Origin: Macquaria australasica
Taxonomy: Eukaryota > Chordata > Actinopteri > Centrarchiformes > Percichthyidae
Assembly: GCA_005408345.1 (NCBI GenBank)
Contig: SEMN01000205.1
Location: forward strand, 434,001-498,000
Reading direction: 5' to 3'
DNA length: 64,000 nt
Part shown: positions 29,103 to 40,829 of the stretch, in pieces
Layout of the letters: every line of letters starts with the position of its first letter
How positions within the stretch are numbered: position 1 is the stretch's first letter
The notes under the pieces: model-generated
The model's input: the letters and a program-made list of their open reading frames with translations, nothing else
What the model was told of the DNA's origin: nothing
The model's database searches: none
Made by a program: the position numbers and the translations under genes

Positions 29103-32100
29103 ATGAGGTATCTATTGTGGGTTGTGTCTCTGTATGTTTTTTGTCTGTATGGTTGCCGGAGCAGTGAGCTGAATGGGCAGGAGGACTTCATTCTTGTTGC
29201 AGGCCCTCTGACAAAGCAGCTAGTGAGAAGCTCAGGCAGTGTGGTGAATGATGCCTTTGACTGCAGTCATCCCATACCTCCAGGCTCTAAACAATACTTT
29301 GAGTACCTCCAGAGCAGAGGGGTGACTCACTTCAAAGTACCGCTGTCATGGGCTCAACTCCTACCTACAGGCCTCTCCAGCCAGCCCCAGCAGGCTGTGG
29401 TTACCTGTTACCAGACTCTGCTGAAACAGCTGCTGGAGGTGGGCCTTCAGCCTCTTGTCGTCCAACATGGATCCACAGTGCCAGACGCTCTGAGATCAAG
29501 GTATGGAGGCTGGGAGAGCCGGGAGGTGGTAGAGATGTTTCAACAGTATGCAGAGTTTGCCTTCCAGGAGTTTGGAGCGCTGGCACACTCATGGGTGACA
29601 CTGAGTGACTTGGACGATGTTTGGCGTGATGGGCAGACTACAGGTGTTCCCAGTCCTCTGCAAAATATCCTCCAACTCAACAAGAACATTTACCAGCTCT
29701 ACCATCAACAGTTTCCTGACAAAGGTAAGTAAGAGGAGAAAGGAGGAGAGGATTAAAGATTTGATTGATTGACTTTTTTTACTGTGTAAAATAGAACAAG
29801 AATTATTTGTTGTCACCCTTAATCATTTAAAATATTAGGTAAGCATTAATATATTAAATAATATACTATATTTTCAGTGTGTCTTGAGAAATAACTTATG
29901 ACCAACTGATAATCTTTTTTTTTTTGTATCTGAAAACCTTCAACCCATGATTTATGGCACAGATTACATGTGTAGATTATCATGCCTATCTTAATAATCC
30001 ATCCAGGTAAGATCAATAAAATGATCTAAGCACTCATATCACTGTACAATTAGGCCCTTTTCTCAGCAGACATTTTGATTTGTCATAGAAAAGCACAGGT
30101 GTTACTAATAACATTAACAATAGCTCAGTTCTATTCACGTGTCCCAGTAAACCATGACAGTGTGATAGTGAGCCAGCATGCACGATACTAGGACCCTGAA
30201 ACTGAAGCAGCTAAACAGAATTCAGCCATCATTCATTTAATTATTCACACCTGTGCTTTGTCAAAATATCCTCATTGAAAATGGTCTATTTATGCTTAGC
30301 TGAAAACAAACTGAAGTTTACCACCTATTCCTCAGCTGGTGGAAATTTAATATGTATTATATATATTATATCTTGTGTTAAGAGTCCCTTTATTCTTCCA
30401 TAATCACAGGGAGAAGTCTGTCAATTGGGTTGAGAGCCAGTGATGTTGCAATTCTTCCCCAGATCAAAGGTTCAACTACAGTAAGCTGCATCTTGTATTC
30501 TCTTTTGCATATGCATCTTTTAAACTTCTTCACCTTTCTTTATATAATAAAGTTCAGGTGCTATTGCTGTTAGGCTCCAGATGAAAACCACTTGAAAATA
30601 GTAAATCAACATAAAAAGAAATGGTTGTTAATTTTTAACATTGTATTTAAGGGAAGTTTTACCATCACTTTTGTGGATGTTATTACTACGCAACGCACTT
30701 CAATATTGGCAGAATAGATTGTTGTTATTTTTTTGGTGTTTTTTTTTTGCTTATATTCAGGCTATACTTAGACAAATCTCAATTACTTCATTTGGATTTA
30801 GGAGTTTCACTGAAGACCTCAGATCAAGACACTCAAATTGCAGAAAGACCTATGAATAATTCTCTCTACCCACAGGTTTGTGGGGTCTGAACGCACCAAT
30901 TTAAGAACAATGCTTAATTTTTAACACTACCTGTGATTGAACTGGCAGTGTGCAATCAATGCTCCAAATCCCTGGTTCATTTTATATTTTGATCAGTTCC
31001 TTTCCTTTGTTCTTGTAGAAGAGAAACATCCTGTTAGAATGATGCTCCCCATGTATATCCAACAGACATGTCTTTAAGAATTGAGACTGAAAATGTCTAC
31101 TTTGGTCTTATCAGATTTCACATCATTAAAATGATACTATACAAGTTGTTCCTTCATGTAAAGTTTCCATCTTGCCACATCTCCCTGCAAACCACAACTG
31201 CGTAGACAACATATTCTACTATTCTATATTTTACCGATGCTTTTAACCTCTTGGTAGCTTTCCTGCAAGCTTCCTCTTTGCACAGATGAACACCTAGAAG
31301 TGATGATCTCATCTAGGCAAGGTCCTGATGTAGCCTTATTTTCTAAATTTGATTCAGCATGCTCCAAAGTATATTGTTAGCCTTTCAAAATGCCTCTCCT
31401 TATCTTAACTCTTCGATAATACGTAAGTGCTAAAGGATTATATGTCAGCAGCTTGTTGTCCATGTTGTTGCCCTCTTACACACATTCATCGCACAACAGC
31501 AAAACATTTGGATACCATCATTATACAGCTATTTGATAAATAGATGTGTGTATAAAGTAGATCACAATGTGATTTGGTCCTTTCTGTGTGAAATACGTAT
31601 GTTTTTTCTGTGTTGTAGAAGGTTTCTTTTCACAATCTAAAGGCAGACAATTCAGGTTCTTTTAAAACTCTCTATTACCCACATGTATGCATGTATTAGT
31701 TCTATGACAGACTAATTTACATAGGACATTGACAGTAATAAAGCTATGGTGTTTAATCTTTCCATGCATTGTCAAAAAAGTGAGATTTTACTATGATTAA
31801 AATAAAAACTGTCTTTTGTAATGGTGTATAAATGTATGCCCTATAGCAATAAAACTTAAAATAGAAGTTTGTTTTTCATTAAGCGACATGAGTGTGATGA
31901 CATACTGTGCTTTGTCTCCTATTTTGAACAGATGGATTTCTTGTCAGTGCACATTGAATATAACTGTGCAGCTGCATCAGACTTTGCAAAGGAGCTGAGC
32001 AGCTTACAGGTACAGTAAACATTAAAAGGTGTTTTTTTTTCACTTTGCATTTTAAATTCTGTATTTCTATTACACTGCAGATACATGCATGTTATGTTAT

Positions 32101-33765
32101 GTTATGTTGTAGATGTCCAGTGGGGATTTGCCTATATTGATATACAAGATGACTGTTGATAGTTGTTCCTACAGTCAGTTCCAACTCCTTGGCAATTTCC
32201 TACAAGGTAAATGTCATTACAGCTGACTTATATCACGTTTTGTAGCATGGTGGCTAGTATTTTCCTTTAAAGTCACAATGAAATTACTTGTTTGCCTTGT
32301 TATCTAATTTTCCTCATATAACATACACATATTTAACAATTATTACAACCCTTTGTGTTTTTAATGACCAAACAGATTATGACTAGGCATCAAGGCTAGC
32401 CTGTCGTAAATTGCAATATCGTAAACTTTTACAATAATCATGGGAGTTTTATTGGGAGTGTTATCATACGGCAGTGATTAGCCTAAATTCCTCTTGTAAA
32501 GTAAAGTTTTAAAAGGAAAATCATGCACATGGTAGAGCATAGCCGTAGGACTTGCTTTTCTATTTATAAGTTAATGCATAAAACACTACTTAATGTGTTT
32601 AGCAAGCAATGCATATTGTTTAATGTGAACAGTCATTTCTGCTGAACTGTGGAAAGAAAAGTTGATAGGTTGGATGAAGAATGTAGAGTTCAAAGTAGAT
32701 AAATTGTGGCTTTCGTAGGAGCCCTGATTTTCTGGGGTGGAGGGTGAGAGGGTACTTTACACATGCACGCGCGTACATGAATGCGCCCGAAATAGAAAAA
32801 ACAGAAATAAACCAGTGGAACCAAAAATTACGATATTTTAGAGCTCCCCCTAAATTTCTCAAATGAGGCTTTCTGGGGAGTTCATGTCTCTTTCAGGGGA
32901 GCCAAGCTCCCTGTAGCTCCCTATTTAAAACTCTGGTTTTAGTTTGAGCAAATATATCAACTGAATAAATAAGGGACAGTCTGTCTCTGTCAGTCTGTCG
33001 GTCAGTCCACCACTTTGGTCAAGACTGAAATGTCTCGACAACTATTGCTTAGATTTATATGAAATTTTGTACAAACATTCATGGTGCCCAGAGGACGTAT
33101 CCTACAGACATTAGTGATCCCCTGACTTTTCCTCTAGCGACACCATGAGGTTTACATTTGTGCTTTTGAGTTAAATATCTCAACAACTATTGGATAGATT
33201 GGCATGACATTTTGTACAGACATTCATGTTCTCCTCAGGATAAATTGTAATAACTTTGGTGATCCTTTCACTCTAACTCTTTGTTAAAAGATCACCAAAA
33301 GAGTGTCATCTTCAGGTCAAATTTTTATTTTGTCCAATACTTTGGTTTATGACCAAATACCCGCCAAACAACATTCCCATCAGCAATAGTTGTGTGTTTA
33401 GTGTGTTTAGTGTTAATTATCAAATGTTAGCATGCTAACATGCTAAACTAAGATGGTGAACATGGTGAACACTATACCTTGGAGTATAGTGAAGATTGAC
33501 GTTAGCATTTAGCTCAGATCACTTGTGTGCTTAGTACAGTACAGCCTCACAGAACTGCTAGCATGTCTGTAGACTCTTAGTATTGTTATATAACAAAAAG
33601 GAATATGTGTTTTTACCTCTACATATTTAATTAATGTTGATCATACAACTGTCAGTAACTTTCTCTTGCACTCATCACAGTGTTGTACAACAATGACCTG
33701 AATATTGTGGGATGTGACATGATGGATATGTTGGGTAAGCTGGACATGCAGAACACCCTAACCAG
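29103..33765 (+). CDS. lct: lct exons 1-5: signal peptide and degenerate GH1 domain I
   Basis: Exon 1 (29103-29724) starts at the first ATG after a CACA context and encodes a signal peptide. It then reads HFKVPLSWAQLLPTG, close to human domain I, and WVTLSDLDDVW where active GH1 enzymes have a TFNEP motif. Exons 2-5 encode the short remainder (GLRASDVAILP, MDFLSVHIEYNC, LPILIYKMTVDSC, LNIVGCDMMDML). There is no NEP or ENG, so the domain is non-catalytic, as in mammals where this part acts as a folding pro-region. Confidence 0.9.
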
Positions 33766-36700
33766 GTAACAGTTTATCTTGGTGAAACTGACAGTTTAAT
33801 ATGTATTGACAAAGTTTGTTTCATGTATGTTTACATTGTTTTATGTCCTTCTCTTTTCTAACAGTAATGGTATTTCAGACTACAATGGAATTACAGCATT
33901 TAGAAATAGTTATCAGAATGTGTGGAATAAGTTTGGGGCCCAGACCACAACAGAGCGAGATCTTTTCCTCAATGAATCATTCCCCTCTGGCTTCCAATGG
34001 GCCACCTCCAGTGAGTCCTTCAAGGTTGAAGGTGGCTGGTTAGAAGATGGGAAGGGAGAGACCATTTGGGACCGTTTTGGTCATGAAAACAAGGTTTTTG
34101 ATAATCAGACTGCTGATCTAGCTTGTGACAGTTACCACAAGGTGGATTATGATGTCTACCTCCTGCGAGGTCTTCATGTGAACACCTACCAGTTTTCCAT
34201 TTCTTGGGCCCGTATTTACCCCTCAGGCCACCGGGGCAGCCAATCAGAGAAAGGGGCTCTCTACTATGACAAGCTGATCAATGCTCTCATTGAGTCTGGC
34301 ATACAACCTGTTGTCACTCTCTACCACTGGGATCTGCCCCAGGCACTCCAGGACTATGGTGGATGGACTAACGCTTCCATTGTTGAAGCCTTCAAGGATT
34401 ATGCAGACTTCTGCTTCTCCAGGTTTGGAGACAGGGTCAAGACCTGGAACACATTCAGTAGCCCCTGGGTGGTGAGCCACGCTGGGTATGGAACTGGTGA
34501 GCACCCCACTGGAGTAAAAGACTATGTGGTTGCGTCCTATCAGGTGAGAGCAATATTATTACTATATTGTAAATACATGCTGATACACAGTCATTCTTAT
34601 ACATTTACCTCACTATTTCTTTTATCTGTGCAGGCCACTCACAATATGCTCAAGTCCCATGCTGAGGCCTGGCATGTCTACAATGACAAGTACAGGAAGA
34701 CACAAGGAGGAAAAGTGGGCATCGCATTGAACTCTGACTGGGCTGAGCCCATGGACCCCTCAAGACCTGAAGACATAGCAGCTGCAGATCGCTACCTGCA
34801 GTTCATGCTGGGCTGGTTTGCACATCCCATATTTGTAGATGGAGATTATCCTGCAACACTCAAGACTCAGATTGAACAAAAAAGACATAAATGTCCCCAC
34901 TCTGAGCCTGCAAGAATTCCAGTTTTCACTGTTGAAGAGAGCCAGAGGATACGTGGGACAGCTGACTTCTTGGGATTAAACCACTATACCTCCCGGTTGG
35001 TCAACAACACTGATGGTGGCTGCACTCCTGGTCCTCAGGGGGTGGGTGACTTCCAGGTACATGTGGACCCTTCATGGTCCTCTACAGCTTCTGACTGGAT
35101 CTATTCTACACCTTGGGGTCTCCGAAGGCTTCTAAACTACATTTACACAGAGTATTTGAATGTTACCAAAGTGCCTATCCACATAACTGGGAATGGTATG
35201 CCTACTGAATACAGTGGGGACACTCTCAATGACACCCATCGAATAGAGTACATGAGGAGTTACATCAATGAGGCACTGAAAGGTATGTTGCTTATTTAAA
35301 TACATTTGTAATTTCATATACCTGTACTCATACTTTAGATAAGGCTTTTGCCCCAAACATTGGAGATTTCATTACAAAATTAATCATTTGTAAGTGCAGC
35401 CATCCTTTGCACTTGTTTATGTAATTGTGGCTTACACCTCATATATACTTGGGTATGCATTTCTTTTCTAGTTCCTTCTAGTAACATTTTCACAACTTGT
35501 CATACAAGGTCATGTTAAATGGGGTTTAGTGGCTGAATGTCTTTATTCTCTCAACAGCAATACATTTGGATGGAGTAAATGTGCAGCGGTTTACTGTACA
35601 GTCACTCATGGATGGCTTTGAAGGTCCACAAGGCTACAGTGAACGTTTTGGATTGCACCATGTCAACTTTGACCTGACTGATAGACCCAGGACTCCAAAG
35701 CAGTCTGCCTACTTTTACTCCAAAGTTATTGAGAAAAATGGTTTTGTTTCCAAAAAACAATTCTTTTATGCACCAGAACTGAAAAACATAGAGTCAAATA
35801 AAGTTTCCTCAATGCCACCTTCCACAGTCCCATCCCAAGCCAAGGATGTTTGGAGGAAATTCTCCAGCCAATCCAATTTTCAGAGAAAACTCTATCACTA
35901 TGGCACTTTCCCACAAGACTTCAGTTGGGGAGTATCGTCTTCGGCTTACCAGATTGAAGGTGGCTGGAATGCTGATGGGAAGGGGCCCAGTGTCTGGGAT
36001 ACATTTACCCATAAACCTGGCAGTATTCCTGCTAATGCCAATGGAGATGTGGCCTGTGACAGCTACCACAGACTTGAAGAAGATCTCTACATGCTGCGAG
36101 CTCTGAGGGTGAAGTCGTACAGATTCTCTGTGTCCTGGTCCAGGATCTTTCCTGATGGTCAGCGTACATCCCTGAACCAGAAAGGTGTTGACTACTACAA
36201 TAGACTCATTGATGGCCTCTTAGCATATAACATCACCCCTATGGTGACACTCTACCACTGGGACCTTCCTCAAGCTTTGCAGAGTCTTGGTGGCTGGGAC
36301 AATGTAGACATGATTAACATTTTTAATGACTTTTGTGACTTTTGCTTTGCCACCTTTGGCGATAGAGTGAAATTTTGGATGACCTTTAACCAGCCTCACA
36401 CTATTGCGTGGTCAGGATATGGACTTGGACAGATCCCACCAAATGTTAAGAATCCAGGAGTTGCACCATACAGAGTTGCACACAACCTTATAAAAGCTCA
36501 CGCCAAGGCTTACCACACATATGATGATAAGTATCGCAGACCTCAAGGTGGTCGAGTGTCCATTGCGCTCAATGCTGATTGGATTGAACCTAAAGATGTT
36601 AATGTTCCCCGTGAAGTGGTGGCTGCTGACCGTGCCCTGCAGTTCCAACTGGGCTGGTTTGCGCACCCCATTTTCAAGAATGGTGACTATCCTGATGCAA

Positions 36701-37177
36701 TGAAGTGGCAAGTTGGAAACAAAAGTGAACTCCAAGGTCTTTCAGAGACTAGACTACCATCCTTCACTGAAGAAGAAAAGAGCTTCATTAAGGGAACTGC
36801 TGACATGTTCTGTGTAAATCATTACACTACAAAGATTGCACGCCATGCTACACTGAGGCTTACCCCTCAATCTTATGATTATGACCGGGACTTGTCAGAA
36901 GCAGAGGAAGGCGATTCACCAACTACTGCCATCAGCAACCAGAGAGCTGTAGCATGGGGCTTGAGAAGACTCCTCAACTGGATCAAGGAGGAGTATGGAG
37001 ATCCAGAGATTTACATTACTGAGAATGGAGTAGCTACAGAGTCAAAGACAACTTGGGATGACTCTGCCAGAGTATTTTATTACAAGACCTATATTGATGA
37101 GGCTCTCAAAGGTGAACTGACATTAATAAATATAAATGATTGACAGAACTGTTTAGATTTTTAGTCTGTATTGTTTA

Positions 37178-37210
<33 letters not shown>

Positions 37211-40200
37211 TTTAATAACAGCCAATGACCTTGATGGTGTGAAGGTGAAAGCATACATAGCAACATCTCTCATGGATTCTTTTGAGTGGCTTAATGGGTA
37301 CAAAGTTGGATATGGGTTACACCATGTGGACTTCAGTAACCCAAACCGGCCAAGGACACCCAAGTACTCAGCTCACTTCTACTACCAAGTCATAAAGGAC
37401 AATGGTTTCCCTACACCAGATGATGAGAAGCTACTTCATGGACATTTCCGCAAAGATTTCATTTGGAGTGCTGCAACAGCATCATACCAGGTAACTGTTT
37501 AGATGAAGCCCCTTCATTAATGCTGGATCAGGGAATTGCACATATATTCCTGTCTCTGATTTTTGTCTATTTAAATCTCTGTTTTACATTTACTATCTCC
37601 AGATTGAAGGGGGGTGGAGAGCAGATGGAAAAGGTCTCAGCATCTGGGACAAGTTTGCTCACACTCCTCTCCGGGTGTTCAATGATGACAATGGGGACAT
37701 AGCCTGTGACAGTTACCATAAAGTAGAAGAGGATGTTAATATATTGAAGCAACTTAAGGTGACCCATTATCGTTTCTCCATATCCTGGCCGAGGGTGCTT
37801 CCTGATGGCACCACCAAGCACATCAATGAGGCTGGATTCAACTACTACCATAGACTGGTGGATGCACTGCTCGCTGCAAACATCCAACCACAAGTATGTG
37901 TAATTCTTGCCAGCATCTCAAAAAATTATTTGCAATGCAAAGTAAATTTGGTAAACCTTAACTGTTTTTCCTTTGCTGTCAGATCACTCTCTACCACTGG
38001 GACCTTCCACAAACTCTGCAGGATATTGGGGGCTGGGAGAATGAGACTATTGTTGTCAAATTCAGGGATTATGCTGACCTCATCTTTAGCCGCCTTGGCC
38101 ACAAAGTGAAATTTTGGATCACCATTAATGAGCCGTACAATATAGCCAATATAGGCCATGGCTACGGAGCTGCTGCCCCAGGTAGACTTTTACGTAATGT
38201 TCTTCATCTTACACTGCCTCACACTAGTGTATGCTGGCTTCTTTGGTGTGAAAAACAGGTCAACAAGTGAAATGTTATCAAAAAAGTTTATTATTTTGTG
38301 CCACCAAGGGATAAGAAACTAAAATTGTGGTCAAGGTGGTTTCAAAGAAGAGTTTTTTCCGTAAACCAATCCTTAATCTTGACCTTTCTAAACCACAATG
38401 ACAAAAAGCATAAACAAACTAGCAAATGTGTCCTTGTGTGTGTCCAGGGATCAGTTTCCGACCAGGCACTCTGCCCTACATTGTGGGTCACAACCTGCTT
38501 AAAGCTCATGCTGAGGCCTGGCATCTCTACAATGACACATACCGGGCCAAACAGAAAGGAATTATCTCAATTACCATCAACTCAGACTGGTCAGAACCCA
38601 GAAATCCATATAAGCAGGAGGACATCGATGCCGCAAGACGTGTGGTGCAGGTACTCTAAAAAACAAACCAACAAAAAAGGAAATACTTTTATGGGTCTTC
38701 TTTTGTATGCACATTTCTTTCACATTTCACAATAGATATGTAGGGCAATAGTTGGAGTTAAGGTCTCTAATAGCTGTTGTGTTTCTCCTTGTGCAGTTCT
38801 ACATTGGCTGGTTTGCCCATCCTGTATTTAATGGAGACTACAGCAACATGATGAAGACAATCATTCGAGAGCGAAGCTTAGCTGCTGGTCTGCTAAAATC
38901 TCGGTATTATAAAAACATTAAAACATGAAAGAGAAATAATGTAATTGTTTTACATTTATCAGGTACATTTAATCAGTTCAATACAATCTCTCCAGGCTGC
39001 CTGAGTTCACTCCTGAGGAGATTAAGAGGATTAATGGCACCTATGATTATTTTGGGTTCAACCACTACACCACTGTCCTGGCATTCCCTGTGGAGTATGG
39101 AAACCTTCAGCACTATGATGCTGATAGGTAAGCAATTACCACTATACCTATAGTAACCAAGTGGGAGAAGCAAGTCATATGTGATTAGCTGAAAATGATG
39201 TTTCTAATTAATTGTGTGCATAATTTGAACCTCAATTTTTGTGAAATAAAACCATTTCACTGATTTGATCTTCTCAGGAGTGCAGGGACAATTGCTGATC
39301 GTACCTGGCTGGATTCAGGTTCATCCTGGTTGAAGGTCTCACCATTTGGATTCCGCAGAATATTAAACTTTATTAAGGAGGAGTATGGAAATCCCCCTAT
39401 TATCATCACAGAAAATGGCATCTCAGAGCGGGGGCCTATTAACCTAAATGATATTCATAGGAGCTACTACTATGAAAAATACATTAACCAGATGCTGAAA
39501 GGTATGAAACCACAACTTTCATTGTGTAAGACCATTTTTCAAAGTCATAACAATTTGAGAATACCTCATGTGAAGTATCGCTACGTAATGGATGCAGTAT
39601 AATGGTTCATGGTAATTCTGCTGTTTTACAGAATAATGTTCATGTTCAGACCAAGATACTGAATTTATATTACATAAAACAGGAATTGAGTGTGTATTTG
39701 CATTTCTTAAGATGTTAATTTTCTCCTCCCAGCTTACTTGCTAGATAATGTGGATATCCGTGGTTACACAGCTTGGTCGCTGATGGACAACCTAGAGTGG
39801 GCCACTGGCTTTTCAGAGAGATTTGGCCTTTTCTATGTCAATCACTCAGACCCTAAACTGCCTCGAGTGGCCAAGAATTCTGTTGCCCTCTATTCCACCA
39901 TCATCAACTGCAACGGATTCCCTGACCCCGCCTTGGGACCCCATGAGTGCTTGAACGTGCCTGAAGGTAAGTTGCTCAGATACCTGTTCTGACTGATGAA
40001 CGTGAGAAACTCATATACCTACAGAAGGAACTCTAAAATCCTCACTTTAATTAATTTGGTTATGTTACGCACAGTATACTGTACTTAAAATGTAATTCAA
40101 ATGTGTTAATTAGTGAGTTTTAGAGGTGCTGGTAGGTGGATTTTGTTCCCTTTGGACAGAGTGAGGCTAGCTGTTTCAGCATACTATCAGTCCATATGCT

Positions 40201-40657
40201 AAGCTGAAGCTATTGTCTGCTGGCTATAGCTTCATGGTACTGATCTTCTCATCTAACTCTTGCCAAGAGTTGCTTGGCATGTTTTTTCCCCAAACTGTAA
40301 AACAATTTCTTTAATAGATAACAACATTCAGTGACAGTAGAACTTTAGATTTTGTGGACTAGTAGATTTTTCTGTACTCATGATTAAGATGTAAAAAGCA
40401 AATATGGTTTGGATTTACAGTTGCTGTCAGCAATCTGTTCAAAATAAATATGATATCATAACCTCTGTGTTTTTTCTACAGGAACGAGTGCACCAATCAC
40501 ACCCCCTGCCCCTGACAACACTGTGAGCTTCCTGGGTATGAAGCTCTCTGCCGGTGATGCTGAGACCGGACTTTACACTACATTTGCTCTACTGACTGTT
40601 GCAATGTTTGGAGCTATTTGTTCATCCTGGTGCTTCTTTAAGGCAAAAAATAAATAA
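29103..40657 (+). CDS. lct: Lactase-phlorizin hydrolase (four GH1 repeats, membrane anchored)
   Basis: Intestinal brush-border beta-glycosidase that hydrolyses lactose and aryl or ceramide glucosides in mammals. I assembled 17 exons, all with GT-AG borders and matching phases: 29103-29724, 30410-30480, 31932-32009, 32113-32206, 33681-33765, 33865-34543, 34634-35282, 35558-37111, 37222-37490, 37603-37893, 37983-38181, 38448-38650, 38797-38903, 38996-39127, 39278-39501, 39733-39966, 40482-40657. They sum to 5,667 nt, 1,888 residues plus TAA; human LPH is about 1,927 residues, also from 17 exons. An N-terminal signal peptide (LLWVVSLYVFCLYGC) and a C-terminal membrane segment fit a type I protein. 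By motif only domain IV has both catalytic glutamates. Domain III has Gln at the acid/base site. The fish substrate is unknown; dietary beta-glucosides or glycolipids are more likely than lactose. Confidence 0.96.
32089..32112 (+). repeat. (ATGTT)4 repeat abutting the exon 4 acceptor
   Basis: Four ATGTT units are followed immediately by GTAG and exon 4, so the last 20 bases of intron 3 are a pentanucleotide repeat and not a pyrimidine tract. A better-looking acceptor (TACACTGCAG) ends at 32,080, but its use would add 32 nt and break the frame. Confidence 0.85.
32985..33570 (-). repeat. Copy of interspersed repeat R1 inside lct intron 4
   Basis: Carries CAACTATTG, CATTCATG, GGTTTATGACCAAATACCCGC, TTAGCATGCTAACATGCTAA and GCTAGCATGTCTGTAGACTC in the same order as 6,930-7,290, in reverse to 13,190-14,190. 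It lies in the 1.5-kb intron before exon 5 and contributes no coding sequence. Confidence 0.7.
33865..35760 (+). CDS. lct: lct exons 6-8 start: GH1 domain II, catalytically dead
   Basis: A recognisable full GH1 fold: FQWATSSESFKVEGGW, ACDSYHKVDYDVYLLRGL, TLYHWDLPQALQDYGGW, FMLGWFAHPIF and LNHYTSRL. The acid/base position reads FSSP (Ser codon 34,460-34,462, residue about 516) where NEP is expected. The nucleophile position reads TGNG (Gly codon 35,189-35,191, residue about 729) where ENG is expected. From memory, human domain II keeps a HEP motif and lacks only the nucleophile, so this copy has lost more. Confidence 0.9.
35870..37430 (+). CDS. lct: lct exon 8-9: GH1 domain III with Gln at the acid/base site
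   Basis: Mostly in the single 1,554-nt exon 8. It reads FSWGVSSSAYQIEGGW, ACDSYHRLEEDLYMLRAL, TLYHWDLPQALQSLGGW, then MTFNQPHTIAW (Gln codon 36,391-36,393, residue about 1038) where human LPH has TFNEP. The nucleophile is kept: IYITENGVAT (Glu codon 37,021-37,023, residue about 1248). In human LPH this domain carries one of the two active sites. Gln at this place is typical of plant myrosinases. Activity towards O-glycosides would be expected to be low. Confidence 0.92.
37181..37208 (+). repeat. (GT)14 microsatellite in the 110-bp lct intron 8
   Basis: Fourteen GT units end 11 bp before the exon 9 acceptor (TTTTAATAACAG). The repeat makes up a quarter of this very short intron and takes the place of most of the pyrimidine tract. 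Confidence 0.95.
37222..39966 (+). CDS. lct: lct exons 9-16: GH1 domain IV, catalytic residues complete
   Basis: Starts within exon 9 (FRKDFIWSAATASYQ) and runs through exon 16. It reads ACDSYHKVEEDV, TLYHWDLPQTLQDIGGW, ITINEPYNIANIGHGYG (acid/base Glu codon 38,130-38,132, residue about 1514) and IIITENGISERG (nucleophile Glu codon 39,411-39,413, residue about 1723). SLMDNLEWATGFSERFGLFY in exon 16 supplies the aglycone/glucose-site Glu-Trp segment. This matches the human lactase-site domain, so it is the most likely active beta-glucosidase/galactosidase unit. Confidence 0.93.
40482..40657 (+). CDS. lct: lct exon 17: stalk, transmembrane anchor and short tail
   Basis: Acceptor TTTTTTCTACAG. 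It encodes a Pro/Thr-rich stalk, FLGMKLSAGDAETGLY, a hydrophobic segment of about 20 residues and a very short basic cytosolic tail (KAKNK) before TAA. The human counterpart has the same order but a longer tail. Confidence 0.9.
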
Positions 40658-40811
40658 ATCAGAAAGCAGCATGTTAAATCTAAAAACATGGAGAGGAAAT
40701 TCTAATTGCAAATATACAGAGTTCTAATGGAAGTGCTACATACAACTGTCTCTGTAAAAGTCTGGGCTGCATATTCATATAAACACAATTGTATAAAACT
40801 TCCTGCAAGTT

Positions 40812-40817
40812 AATAAA
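40812..40817 (+). terminator. lct: Polyadenylation signal of lct
   Basis: Canonical AATAAA about 155 bp after the stop codon, followed by a T-rich stretch. It is the first such signal after the one that overlaps the stop region itself. Confidence 0.7.
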
Positions 40818-40829
40818 GTTGGAGATCAA

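Noticed and set aside
33806..33864. Apparent hydrophobic leader in front of lct exon 6, present in both copies
   Set aside because: The open frame starts at a TTG, not ATG, and translates the pyrimidine tract of intron 5, which gives Phe/Leu/Ser by default. The exon 6 acceptor and phases fit the normal gene.
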